Part shown: in pieces, positions 38,208 to 46,428 of the stretch
Layout of the letters: the number at the start of each line of letters is the position of its first letter
Position numbering within the stretch: the stretch's first letter is position 1
Origin: Roseococcus sp.
Lineage (GTDB): Bacteria; Pseudomonadota; Alphaproteobacteria; Acetobacterales; Acetobacteraceae
Assembly: GCA_026414745.1 (NCBI GenBank)
Contig: JAOAIK010000042.1
Location: 1 to 64,000 of the forward strand
DNA: 64,000 nt
Direction of reading: 5' to 3'
Made by a program: the position numbers and the translations under genes
The notes under the pieces: model-generated
The model's database searches: none
Seen by the model: the letters and a program-made list of their open reading frames with translations, nothing else
Told to the model about the DNA's origin: nothing

Positions 38208-39518
38208 CTATCCCGCGGCCGGGCGGAGCGAGGCCGCGCGCGCCGGCGCGGCCACCAGCGCCCCGTTGTGGTGGGGGTTGGCCACCGTCACCTCCAGCAC
38301 GTCGTCCGCCCAGTGGTGCTGGACGTGCTGCGCCGGGCTGCCCGAGGCGAAGGCCACGCTCGCCACATAGCGGCCGGAGGCGAGCTCGGGCAGGCGGAAG
38401 CCGAGGCAGAGCAGCGCCTCCCGCCCCGGCTCCAGCCGCTCGCCGTGCAGCCGCGTGCCGGTGTTGGTGCCGAAGACGGGCTGGCCCAGCCGGTCCTTCA
38501 GGGTGAGGCCGGCGATGGGGAAGGCCACCTCCCGCCGCGGCGCGATCCGCATCTCGAGGAACGCCTCCTCGCCGCCCCGCCAGACGCCGGGGCTGTATCC
38601 CGCGGCGTCGCGGAGGCGCAAGTGGGTGATGCGCGCATCGCCCGAGCCGAACTCCTGCCCCGCCGCGACGGGCTGCCAGCCCGGGGCCTCGGCAGGGGGC
38701 GCGGCGGCGGGGGCGGGGGCATCGGGCGGGGCGAGGCCCATGGCCTCGGCCGCGGTGGCGGCGAGATAGGCCTCCACCACCTCCTTGGCGGGGCCGAGGC
38801 GGCGCATCCGCCCCTGCTCAAGCCACAGCGCGCGCTGGCACAGCCCCAGCACCGCGCCCATGTCGTGCCCGCAGAACAGCACCGTGCCGCGCGCCTGGAA
38901 GTCGCGCAGCCAGCGCAGGCATTTCTGCTGGAAATAGGCGTCGCCCACGGCCAGCGCCTCGTCCACGATCAGCACATCCGCGTCCACATGGGCGATGACG
39001 GCGAAGGCGAGCCGCATGGCCATGCCCGAGGAATAGGCCTTGACCGGCTGGTCCACGAAGGCGCCGATGTCGGCGAAGGCGAGGATCTCCGGCAGGCGGC
39101 GTTCCGCCTCCGCGCGTGGCAGGCCGAGCACGGCGGCGTTCATCAGCGCGTTCTCGCGCCCCGTGTATTCGGGGTTGAAGCCCGAGCCGAGTTCGAGCAG
39201 CGCCGCCACCCGGCCGCTGACCCGCACCTCGCCCGCCGTGGGGGTGAGGGTGCCGCACAGAAGCTGCAGCAGCGTGGATTTCCCCGCGCCGTTGCGGCCG
39301 ATGACGCCGAGCGTCTCGCCGCGCGGCACCTCGAAGGAGAGATCGCGCAGCGCCCAGTGCTCGCTGTAGTAGCGCCGTTCCTGCGCCGGCAGGCCGAGGC
39401 GGCGCAGGAGCCGCGCCGCCGGCGGCTGCAGCAGCTGGCGCAGCCGGTGCTGCGGCGTGGGGTAGAGCGCGTAGGCCTTGCTCAGATGCGCCACGCGGAT
39501 GGCGGGGGCTTCGGACAT
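38208..39518 (-). CDS. Wzt-type ABC transporter ATP-binding protein with C-terminal glycan-binding domain
   Basis: The ATPase that drives export of undecaprenol-linked polysaccharide (O-antigen or teichoic-acid type). Of 436 residues the first 250 are the nucleotide-binding domain: GVIGRNGAGKST (Walker A, about residue 72), the YSSGMAMRLAFAV signature, and DVLIVDEALAVGD (Walker B). The last 140 form a beta-rich Wzt C-terminal domain (FPIAGLTLKDRLGQPVFGTNT, YVASVAFASG) that in Wzt proteins recognises the chain end. No Wzm permease gene adjoins it, which is unusual. It follows a methyltransferase gene by seven bases. Confidence 0.93.
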   Translation of the reverse strand: MSEAPAIRVAHLSKAYALYPTPQHRLRQLLQPPAARLLRRLGLPAQERRYYSEHWALRDLSFEVPRGETLGVIGRNGAGKSTLLQLLCGTLTPTAGEVRVSGRVAALLELGSGFNPEYTGRENALMNAAVLGLPRAEAERRLPEILAFADIGAFVDQPVKAYSSGMAMRLAFAVIAHVDADVLIVDEALAVGDAYFQQKCLRWLRDFQARGTVLFCGHDMGAVLGLCQRALWLEQGRMRRLGPAKEVVEAYLAATAAEAMGLAPPDAPAPAAAPPAEAPGWQPVAAGQEFGSGDARITHLRLRDAAGYSPGVWRGGEEAFLEMRIAPRREVAFPIAGLTLKDRLGQPVFGTNTGTRLHGERLEPGREALLCLGFRLPELASGRYVASVAFASGSPAQHVQHHWADDVLEVTVANPHHNGALVAAPARAASLRPAAG

Positions 39519-39525
39519 CGCCCGT

Positions 39526-40461
39526 TCAGGTCAAGGTGAACCAGAAGGCCCCGCCGGGGATGGAGGCCTCGCCGAGCGCCGGCAGCGCCCAGAAGGGCGC
39601 GAGCACGCCGCGCAGCGCGGGCTCGTGCGAGGCGAAGTGCACCGGCAGCTCGATCCGCAGCCGCGCGCCGCCATGCAGCCAGCAGGCGAGGAGATACTGC
39701 TCGTTGTACCAGCGGCCGAGCCAGGCCTCGGGGTAGTCGTCGGGCAGGAAGATGTCGTGCACGCCGACCAGCGTGCCGGCGGGCAGCCGCGGCAGGATCT
39801 CGGTGAAGAACACCGTCACGTCGCTGTTCTGGAAGGCGCGGTGGCTGCCGTCGAAGAACACGAGGTCGCCCGCGCCCACATCGTCGAAGACCGAGGCCGG
39901 CGCCTCCTCCAGCGTGGTGCGGATCACCTCGTCGCAGCGCTCGTCCACATCGGCGCGCGGGGCGGGGTCGATGGAGGTGATGCGGGTGGAGAGCCCGTGG
40001 TCGCGGATGGCGCGGCTGGCGAAGAGGGTGGAGTTGCCCGAGCCGATCTCGACATAGCGGCGCGGCCGGCGCGAGGCCACCATGCCATAGAGCGCGATGG
40101 CGTCCATCGCGGGGAACCACTCCTGCACCCAGTGGGGCTCGCCCGGCGCCTCGCGCCCGGCGGTGATGCGCGCCATGGGCTCGGCGAAGGGCAGGAAGGC
40201 CTCGAGCTGGGCGCGGTAGCGGGGCGATTCGGCCTTCATGCGCGCGCGCAGCATCGGCTCGGACGGCCGGCCCCAGCCATGGCGCACCCGCGGCGTGACC
40301 GGGTAGTCGATGATGACCGCCTGCCCGACGGCTCCGAGCGGTGCGCGGGCCGACGCGGCGAGCGCGGCGGCTTGGGCGTGCAGCCGGTCATAGAGGTCGC
40401 CACAGCCGAGCAGGCGCAGCAGCCTCTCTCGCACCCCGCGTCCCTTGAGCACCTCAACCAT
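39526..40461 (-). CDS. class I SAM-dependent methyltransferase
   Basis: A 311-residue protein and the first gene of the glycan operon. RRYVEIGSGNSTLFASRAIRD is motif I, ITSIDPAPRADVDE is motif II, and AGDLVFFDGSHRAFQNSDVTVFFTEILPRLPAGTLVGVHDIFLPDDYP is the active-site stretch. It belongs to the group with a DGSH motif common in polysaccharide clusters. The N-terminal 100 residues are not recognised. The ATG at 40461 lies 236 bases from the divergent TauE/SafE gene, where the operon promoter should be. Confidence 0.88.
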   Translation of the reverse strand: MVEVLKGRGVRERLLRLLGCGDLYDRLHAQAAALAASARAPLGAVGQAVIIDYPVTPRVRHGWGRPSEPMLRARMKAESPRYRAQLEAFLPFAEPMARITAGREAPGEPHWVQEWFPAMDAIALYGMVASRRPRRYVEIGSGNSTLFASRAIRDHGLSTRITSIDPAPRADVDERCDEVIRTTLEEAPASVFDDVGAGDLVFFDGSHRAFQNSDVTVFFTEILPRLPAGTLVGVHDIFLPDDYPEAWLGRWYNEQYLLACWLHGGARLRIELPVHFASHEPALRGVLAPFWALPALGEASIPGGAFWFTLT

Positions 40462-40697
40462 GCCAACCCCCGATCGCCGGCGCGGGGGACGCTATACACC
40501 GCGTTGGGTTGCGGTCCACCGGGCCCGGGGCGGGGGCGCCGCGCGGGCCGCTTGGCGAAGGGGCGGGCAGGGCGGGGGCGGAACGCCCGGATTCCAGGCG
40601 GTTCCGCCGCCCCGCGCAAGGCCGCGATGCGCCCCCTGCGGGTGACGGGGCGGGGCGGGGCGTGTAGGGCCGCCTCGTTCGTCGTTGCTGCGCCGGG

Positions 40698-41528
40698 ATG
40701 TTTTCGATGGCAGATATGCTGTGGCTGTTGGCCCTTGCTCTCGCGATGGGGGCCACGGGGCTCTTCTCCGGGCTGCTCGCGGGGCTGCTCGGCGTGGGCG
40801 GGGGCATCGTGATCGTGCCCGTGCTGTTCACCGTCTTCCCCCTTTTCGGCATCCCCGAGGCCGTGCAGATGAAGCTCGCGGTGGGCACCTCGCTTGCCAC
40901 CATCATCCCCACCTCCATCGTCTCGGCGCGCAAGCACTTCGCCAAGGGCACCATGGACGTGGCGCTGCTGCGCTCGCTCGCGCCCTCGATCACGTTCGGC
41001 GTGCTCGCGGGCACGCTGCTCGGGGTCCATGTGCAGGGCAGCGTGCACACCGCGGTGTTCGCGGCCATCGCCATGCTGGTGGCGGCGAACATGGCCTTCA
41101 CCGGGGTGGACTGGCGGCTGCGCGACAGCTTCCCCAAGGGTGCGGCGCGCCATGGCATCGGCGGCTTCATCGGCGGCGTCAGCGCCATGATGGGCATCGG
41201 CGGCGGCACGGTGGGGGTGCCCATCCTCTCCATGTTCGGCGCGCCCATCCGCTCGGCGGTGGCCACCGCGAGCGCCTTCGGGGTGATCATCTCCATCCCC
41301 GCCACGCTGGGCTTCGTCTATGGCGGCTGGGGCGACCCGGCGCTGCCGCCGCTCTCGCTCGGCTACGTGAACCTGCTGGGCGTGGCGCTGATCGTGCCGG
41401 CCAGCCTGATCGCGACACCCTGGGGGGTGAACCTCGCCCACTCCATCCCGCCGCTGCTGCTCAAGCGGCTGTTCGCGGCCTTCCTCGCGCTCACGGTCGC
41501 GCGGATGTGGTGGTCGCTCGCCACCTGA
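40698..41528 (+). CDS. TauE/SafE family sulfite/anion exporter
   Basis: A 276-residue inner-membrane protein of the TauE/SafE (DUF81) family with about eight helices. The duplicated family motif is clear: GLLAGLLGVGGGIVIVPVL near residue 28 and GGFIGGVSAMMGIGGGTVGVPIL near residue 155. Members move sulfonates, sulfite or other small organic anions; the substrate here is unknown. It is divergent from the glycan operon and ends 13 bases from the convergent ThDP-enzyme gene. Confidence 0.93.
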   Translation: MFSMADMLWLLALALAMGATGLFSGLLAGLLGVGGGIVIVPVLFTVFPLFGIPEAVQMKLAVGTSLATIIPTSIVSARKHFAKGTMDVALLRSLAPSITFGVLAGTLLGVHVQGSVHTAVFAAIAMLVAANMAFTGVDWRLRDSFPKGAARHGIGGFIGGVSAMMGIGGGTVGVPILSMFGAPIRSAVATASAFGVIISIPATLGFVYGGWGDPALPPLSLGYVNLLGVALIVPASLIATPWGVNLAHSIPPLLLKRLFAAFLALTVARMWWSLAT

Positions 41529-41541
41529 CCGGCGCGGGCGC

Positions 41542-43158
41542 TCAGCCGCGCAGCGCCTCGATCTGCGCGGGATAGCCCGAGGGGTCCGTGCGCACATCGA
41601 TCAGCCTGGGGCCCGGCTGCGCGCGCGACTCGGCGAGGGCGGCGCGCAGCCCTGCCGCGTCCTGCACCCGCCAGGCCGCGCCGCCCAGCGCGCGCATCAC
41701 CCCGGCGAAATCCGCCTCCGGCCAGTCCAGCGCCCCCGGCGGCAGCTCGCGCGCGCCCTTCTTGATCTCGATGAGGGAGAGGGCGGCGTCGTTGAACACG
41801 ATCACCGTGAGGTCGAGCCCCAGCGCCGCGGCGGTGGCGAGCTCGCCCAGGCACATCAGCAGCCCGCCATCGCCCGTCATCGCCAGCGCGCCGCGCGCGG
41901 GGTCGTGCCAGGCGGCGGCGATGGCCGCGGGCAGCGCGTAGCCCATGGTGGCGAGCCCGTTGGAGATCAGCAGATCGCCCGGCCGGGTGCAGCGCCAGAA
42001 GCTGGTGCAGGCGAACATGTGCGCCCCCGCGTCCACCGCGAGGCGCGGATCGGCGCCGAGTTCCCGAAGCGCCGCCTGCGCCTCGACCACGATCTCGGAG
42101 GGCGCCATGCCGCGGTTGCCGTGCGCGGAGGTCCGCAGCGACGCGGCCCAGGCCGCGCGCAGCGCCTCGAGCCGCCCCTCGGGCCAGGGGCGGGGCGGGG
42201 CGCCCTCGGCCAGCGCCGCCGCCGCCGCCTCCCAGGCGCCGGTGAGCGCGAGCGCGGGCAGGGCGTAGCGGCGCTCCGGCACGGCCTCGGCCAGTTCGAG
42301 CACGGGGGCGGCGTAGCGCCAGGGCTGCGGGATGAACTCCACCGGATCGGCGCCGGCCAGCAGGATCAGGTCCGCCTCGTGCAGCAGCGGCGCCTCGGCC
42401 ACGCCCCCGGTGAAGACGCCGCCGAAGAGCGGATGCGCGTCCGGGATCACGCCCTTGGCCTTGTAGGTGACGAGGGCGGGGCAGCCCAGCGCCTCCACCA
42501 GGCGGCGCAGCGCCGCGGCGCGCGCGGGGGCGGCGGCCTCGAGCCCCGCGATCACCACCGGCCGGGCGGCGCCCTCGATCAGCGCCCGCGCCGCCGCGAT
42601 GACCTCGGCGCCGATGGCGGGCAGGGGCGGCGGCTGGAAGGGGGCGGGGGCCTCGGACGGCGCGCGCGCCGCCTCGCCCGAGAGTTCGAGATAGGCCGGC
42701 CCACGCGGCGCGCCGAGCGCTGCCGCCAGCGCCGCCACCGCGGCCTGCGCGGGCGGCGTCGGCCCCGCGATCAGCCGGGCGCGGGTGACGGGGGCGAGCA
42801 TGGCCGCCTGGTCGAACCGCTGGTGCGTGGCGAAGCCCGCCTCCTTCGCGCCGAATCCGTCGGCCAGCATCACCACCGGCGCCCGCTCCAGGGCGGCATT
42901 CGCCACGCCGTTCGCGGCCGCCGAGACGCCGGGGCCGCGGGTGGTGAGCAGCCCCACGGGCCTGCGCGTCAGCTCCGCGAGCGCCGAGGCCATGATGCCC
43001 GCCCCTGTCTCGGTGCGCGCGAGCAGGAAGGGCAGCCCGGCGCGTTTGGCCGCCGCGATCAGGTCGAGGCTCGACCCGCCCCCGGGCACGCCGAAGAGCG
43101 CGGGCATGCCAGCCGCCGTGAAGGCGCGGATCACCGCCTCCGCCCCCGTCATGCCCAT
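41542..43158 (-). CDS. thiamine-diphosphate-dependent enzyme, acetolactate synthase/benzoylformate decarboxylase-like
   Basis: A 538-residue ThDP enzyme with three domains. The N-terminal Pyr domain has FGVPGGGSSLDL and ARTETGAGIMA with the activating Glu. The central domain has GCPALVTYKAKGVIPDAHPLFGG and LILLAGADPVEF. The C-terminal PP domain has ISNGLATMGYALPAAIAA and MTGDGGLLMCLGELATAA...NDAAL, the GDG-N motif for Mg-ThDP. The reaction (carboligation or 2-oxoacid decarboxylation) cannot be told. No regulatory subunit gene is adjacent. The ATG at 43158 has GGGAGG upstream. Confidence 0.9.
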   Translation of the reverse strand: MGMTGAEAVIRAFTAAGMPALFGVPGGGSSLDLIAAAKRAGLPFLLARTETGAGIMASALAELTRRPVGLLTTRGPGVSAAANGVANAALERAPVVMLADGFGAKEAGFATHQRFDQAAMLAPVTRARLIAGPTPPAQAAVAALAAALGAPRGPAYLELSGEAARAPSEAPAPFQPPPLPAIGAEVIAAARALIEGAARPVVIAGLEAAAPARAAALRRLVEALGCPALVTYKAKGVIPDAHPLFGGVFTGGVAEAPLLHEADLILLAGADPVEFIPQPWRYAAPVLELAEAVPERRYALPALALTGAWEAAAAALAEGAPPRPWPEGRLEALRAAWAASLRTSAHGNRGMAPSEIVVEAQAALRELGADPRLAVDAGAHMFACTSFWRCTRPGDLLISNGLATMGYALPAAIAAAWHDPARGALAMTGDGGLLMCLGELATAAALGLDLTVIVFNDAALSLIEIKKGARELPPGALDWPEADFAGVMRALGGAAWRVQDAAGLRAALAESRAQPGPRLIDVRTDPSGYPAQIEALRG

Positions 43159-43306
43159 GCGCCGCCTCCCGCCGCTGACCTCCGCACGGGCGCAGGCTGG
43201 CGCGCATCCGGGCAGAGGCCAAGCGGTGCCCGGCTTTTTCCGCCGGGCTGGCTTGCGCCGCGCGCGGGGCCTTGGTCAATTCGAGGGCAGGGACAGGGTT
43301 GAGGGA

Positions 43307-44755
43307 ATGGTGCGCGCCTTCGACGAGATGCGACAGGGGCCGGAGGGCCCGGTGCGCGGCGCCTATGCGGAGGTGGCGGCCTGGCTCGCCCGGACGCCCC
43401 TCGAGGAGCTGGAGGCGAAGCGCGCCGAGGCGGAGCTCTTGTTCCGCCGCATCGGCATCACCTTCGCCGTCTATGGCGAGGGCGGCGACCCCGAGCGGCT
43501 GATCCCCTTCGACATCATCCCGCGCGTGCTCGGCCGAACGGAGTGGGAGCGGCTGAGCACGGGGCTTGCGCAGCGGGTGCGCGCGCTCAATGCCTTCCTC
43601 GCCGACTGCTACGGCCCGCAGGAGATTCTGAAGGCCGGGCGCATCCCCGCCCGCCTCGTCACCGGCAACGATCTCTTCCGCCAGGAAATGCTGGACTTCA
43701 CCCCGCCGGGGGGCGTCTACACCCACATCGCGGGCATCGACCTCGTGCGCACCGGCCCCGACGAGTTCTACGTGCTGGAGGACAACGCGCGCACCCCTTC
43801 GGGCGTCTCCTACATGCTGGAGAACCGCGAGGCGATGCTTCGCCTCTTCCCGAAGCTGGTGGCGCGGCACCGTCTGCTGCCGGTGAACCGCTACCCCGAG
43901 GATCTCCTCGCCACCCTCAAGGCCGCCGCGCCCGAGCGCGCGGGGCCGGACCCGACGGTGGTGGTGCTCACGCCCGGCAGCTTCAACAGCGCCTATTACG
44001 AGCACTGCTTCCTGGCCGACGAGATGGGCGTCGAGGTGGTGGAGGGCGCCGACCTCTTCGTCGAGAACGAGGTGGTGTTCATGCGCACCACCGCCGGCCC
44101 GCGCCGCGTGGACGTGATCTACCGCCGCATCGACGACGACTTTCTCGACCCGCTCGCCTTCCGTCCCGATTCGCTGCTGGGCGTGCCCGGGCTCATGGCG
44201 GCCTATCGCGCCGGCAATGTCGCGCTGTGCAACGCGCCAGGCTGCGGCATCGCCGACGACAAGGCCGTCTATCCCTATGTGCCCGAGATGATCCGCTTCT
44301 ACCTGGGCGAGGAGCCGAAGCTCGCCAACGTGCCGACCTATCTCTGCGAGCGCGAGGAGGACCGTGCCTATGTCCTCGACCATCTTCACGAGCTGGTGGT
44401 GAAGCTCGCGCAGGGTTCGGGCGGCTATGGCATGATGATCGGGCCCCACGCGACGGCGGCCGAACGCGCCGAGTTCGCGGCGCGCATCCGCGCCCGCCCG
44501 GGCGACTACATCGCCCAGCCCACGCTCGCCCTCTCGACCGTGCCCACGCTCTGCGCCAGCGGCATCGCGCCGCGCCATGTGGACCTGCGCCCTTTCGTAC
44601 TGAGCACGAAGGACGAGGTGCGCATCGTTCCCGGCGGGCTGACGCGCGTGGCGCTGCGCGAGGGCTCGCTCGTCGTGAACTCCTCCCAGGGCGGCGGCAC
44701 CAAGGACACATGGGTGCTGGAGAACGACCCGTCCCCGAGCACCCAGCCATGCTGA
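43307..44755 (+). CDS. circularly permuted ATP-grasp type 2 protein (Anbu operon)
   Basis: A 482-residue member of the circularly permuted ATP-grasp family (DUF404/407 in older names). It has ITFAVYGEGGDPERLIPFDIIPRVLG, DNARTPSGVSYMLENREAMLRLFP, TPGSFNSAYYEHCFLADEMGVEVVEGADL, and LVVKLAQGSGGYGMMIGPHA. These proteins probably form an amide or peptide bond with ATP, but no substrate is proven. The ATG at 43307 follows GAGGG. Its stop overlaps the alpha-E start by seven bases, so the two are coupled. It opens a three-gene operon ending in an Anbu peptidase. Confidence 0.93.
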   Translation: MVRAFDEMRQGPEGPVRGAYAEVAAWLARTPLEELEAKRAEAELLFRRIGITFAVYGEGGDPERLIPFDIIPRVLGRTEWERLSTGLAQRVRALNAFLADCYGPQEILKAGRIPARLVTGNDLFRQEMLDFTPPGGVYTHIAGIDLVRTGPDEFYVLEDNARTPSGVSYMLENREAMLRLFPKLVARHRLLPVNRYPEDLLATLKAAAPERAGPDPTVVVLTPGSFNSAYYEHCFLADEMGVEVVEGADLFVENEVVFMRTTAGPRRVDVIYRRIDDDFLDPLAFRPDSLLGVPGLMAAYRAGNVALCNAPGCGIADDKAVYPYVPEMIRFYLGEEPKLANVPTYLCEREEDRAYVLDHLHELVVKLAQGSGGYGMMIGPHATAAERAEFAARIRARPGDYIAQPTLALSTVPTLCASGIAPRHVDLRPFVLSTKDEVRIVPGGLTRVALREGSLVVNSSQGGGTKDTWVLENDPSPSTQPC

Positions 44756-45678
44756 GCCGCACCGCCGACTGCCTCTTCTGGCTCGGCCGCTACACGGAGC
44801 GGGCGGCCAATGTGGCGCGCGGGCTGTCGGTGACCCTGCGCTTGGCGAGCCTCTCCTCCGAGCTCGGGGCGGAGCTGGACGCCTGGCGCTCGCTGCTGGT
44901 GGCGAGCGGCTGCGCACCGGGCTTCGACGCGAAGCACGCCGAGACGACGCAGGAGAATGTCGTGGATTTCCTCGTCCGCGACCCCGACAACCTCTCGGGC
45001 ATCATCCCCTGCTTCTCCGCCGCCCGGCACAACGCGCGCACGGTGCGCACCGCGCTGACCGTGGACATGTGGGGCGCGCTGAACGACAGCTGGAACCAGA
45101 TCCGCACGGCCGAGTTCCAGGGCGAGCGCCTGCCCGGATTCCTCGAGTGGGTGCGCGAGCGCGTGCTGCTGTTCAACGGCGCCGCGCAGGACACGATGCT
45201 GCGCGGCGAGCCCTGGCTGTTCGTGCAGCTCGGCACCGCGCTGGAGCGCGCCGACAACACCGCCCGCCTGCTCGACGTCAAGCACGGCCTGCTCGGGCGC
45301 GCGAGCCAGGACACGGTGGAATACGGGCAGTGGCAGGCGATCCTGCAATCCGTCTCGGCGCTGCGCGCCTACCACTGGGTTTACAGGGACCGGCTCGAGG
45401 CGGCGAAGATTGCCGAACTCCTCATCCTGCGGCCCGAACTCCCGCGCAGCCTCGTCGCCTGCTTCGGCCGGGTGGTGGAGGTGCTGGAGCGCATCGCCGC
45501 CGGCCAGGGAGGCCGGCGAGGCGAGTGCCACCGCCTGGCCGGCGAGCTGCACGCGCGCCTCGCCTACGGGCGGATCGACGACATCCTGGAGGGCGGGCTG
45601 CACGCCTTCCTCACCGACATGATCGGCCGCACGGCGCGGCTGGGCAGCGAGATCGAGGCCTTCTACATCCGCGCCTGA
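44749..45678 (+). CDS. alpha-E domain protein (DUF403)
   Basis: An all-helical 309-residue protein of the alpha-E family. It begins MLSRTADCLFWLGRYTERAANVAR, a family hallmark, and contains SARHNARTVRTALTVDMWGALN, FVQLGTALERADNTARLLDVKHG and YHWVYRDRLEAAKIAELLIL. Alpha-E proteins regularly accompany permuted ATP-grasp and transglutaminase-like proteins; comparative genomics suggests peptide ligation, not yet demonstrated. The Anbu gene follows after 15 bases, with no transglutaminase gene between. Confidence 0.93.
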   Translation: MLSRTADCLFWLGRYTERAANVARGLSVTLRLASLSSELGAELDAWRSLLVASGCAPGFDAKHAETTQENVVDFLVRDPDNLSGIIPCFSAARHNARTVRTALTVDMWGALNDSWNQIRTAEFQGERLPGFLEWVRERVLLFNGAAQDTMLRGEPWLFVQLGTALERADNTARLLDVKHGLLGRASQDTVEYGQWQAILQSVSALRAYHWVYRDRLEAAKIAELLILRPELPRSLVACFGRVVEVLERIAAGQGGRRGECHRLAGELHARLAYGRIDDILEGGLHAFLTDMIGRTARLGSEIEAFYIRA

Positions 45679-45693
45679 GCGGAGGAGCACGCC

Positions 45694-46425
45694 ATGACCT
45701 ATTGCGTCGGCCTTCTGGTGGAGCAGGGGCTGGTGATGCTCTCGGACACGCGCACCAACGCCGGCCTCGACAACATCTCCACCTTCTCGAAGATGCACGT
45801 GGTGGAGGTGCCGGGCGAGCGCGCCCTGGTGCTGATGACCGCGGGCAACCTCGCGGTGACGCAGACCGTGTGGAACCTGCTGCGGCAAGGGGTGTGGCTG
45901 GAGGGCGCGCAGCTTCGCCTCACCGATGTGCACGACATGTTCGCCGCCGCCCAGCTTGTCGGCGCGGCGGTGCGCGAGGTCCACCGGCGCGACGGTCCCT
46001 CGCTGGCGCAGCAGGGCCTCGCCTTCGACTGCTCGCTGCTTCTGGGCGGGCAGATCGCAGGTGGCGCGCCCCGCCTCTTCCTGATCTACAGCGCGGGCAA
46101 CTTCATCGAGGCGACCGAGGACACGCCCTTCCTGCAGATCGGGGAGCACAAATACGGCAAGCCCATCCTCGACCGCGTACTCACGCCGCGCACCTCGCTG
46201 GTGGAGGGGGTGGCGCTGACGCTGATCAGCATGGACAGCACCTTGCGCTCCAACCTCTCGGTCGGGCTGCCGCTCGACCTCGCGGTGATTCCGCGCGATG
46301 CGCTCCGCCTCGCGGTGCGCCGGCGCATCACCGAGGAGGATCCCTATTTCCGCACCATCCGAGAGGGCTGGTCCGAGGCGCTGCGGGAGGCCTATCTGCG
46401 CCTCCCGCGGCCGGATTTCGTCTGA
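45694..46425 (+). CDS. anbu: Anbu, proteasome-type peptidase
   Basis: A 243-residue Ntn hydrolase related to HslV and the proteasome beta subunit. The N-terminus MTYCVGLLVEQGLVMLSDTRTNAGLDNISTFSKMH is diagnostic: after Met removal Thr2 would be the nucleophile, with Asp and Lys in SDTRTNAG and SKMH supporting it. DCSLLLGGQIAGG and LIYSAGNFIEATEDTPFLQIGEHKYGKPILDR are also typical of Anbu. A GGAGGAG site precedes the ATG. Known Anbu proteins assemble into open rings; substrates are unknown. The gene ends three bases from the convergent molybdopterin-subunit gene. Confidence 0.94.
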   Translation: MTYCVGLLVEQGLVMLSDTRTNAGLDNISTFSKMHVVEVPGERALVLMTAGNLAVTQTVWNLLRQGVWLEGAQLRLTDVHDMFAAAQLVGAAVREVHRRDGPSLAQQGLAFDCSLLLGGQIAGGAPRLFLIYSAGNFIEATEDTPFLQIGEHKYGKPILDRVLTPRTSLVEGVALTLISMDSTLRSNLSVGLPLDLAVIPRDALRLAVRRRITEEDPYFRTIREGWSEALREAYLRLPRPDFV

Positions 46426-46428
46426 TCC

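Noticed and set aside
41363..44917. A 1,184-codon open frame on the minus strand
   Set aside because: It is antisense to the permuted ATP-grasp gene over much of its length and merges the ThDP-enzyme region out of frame. Long stop-free shadows are expected at this GC content, and the translation has no family features.
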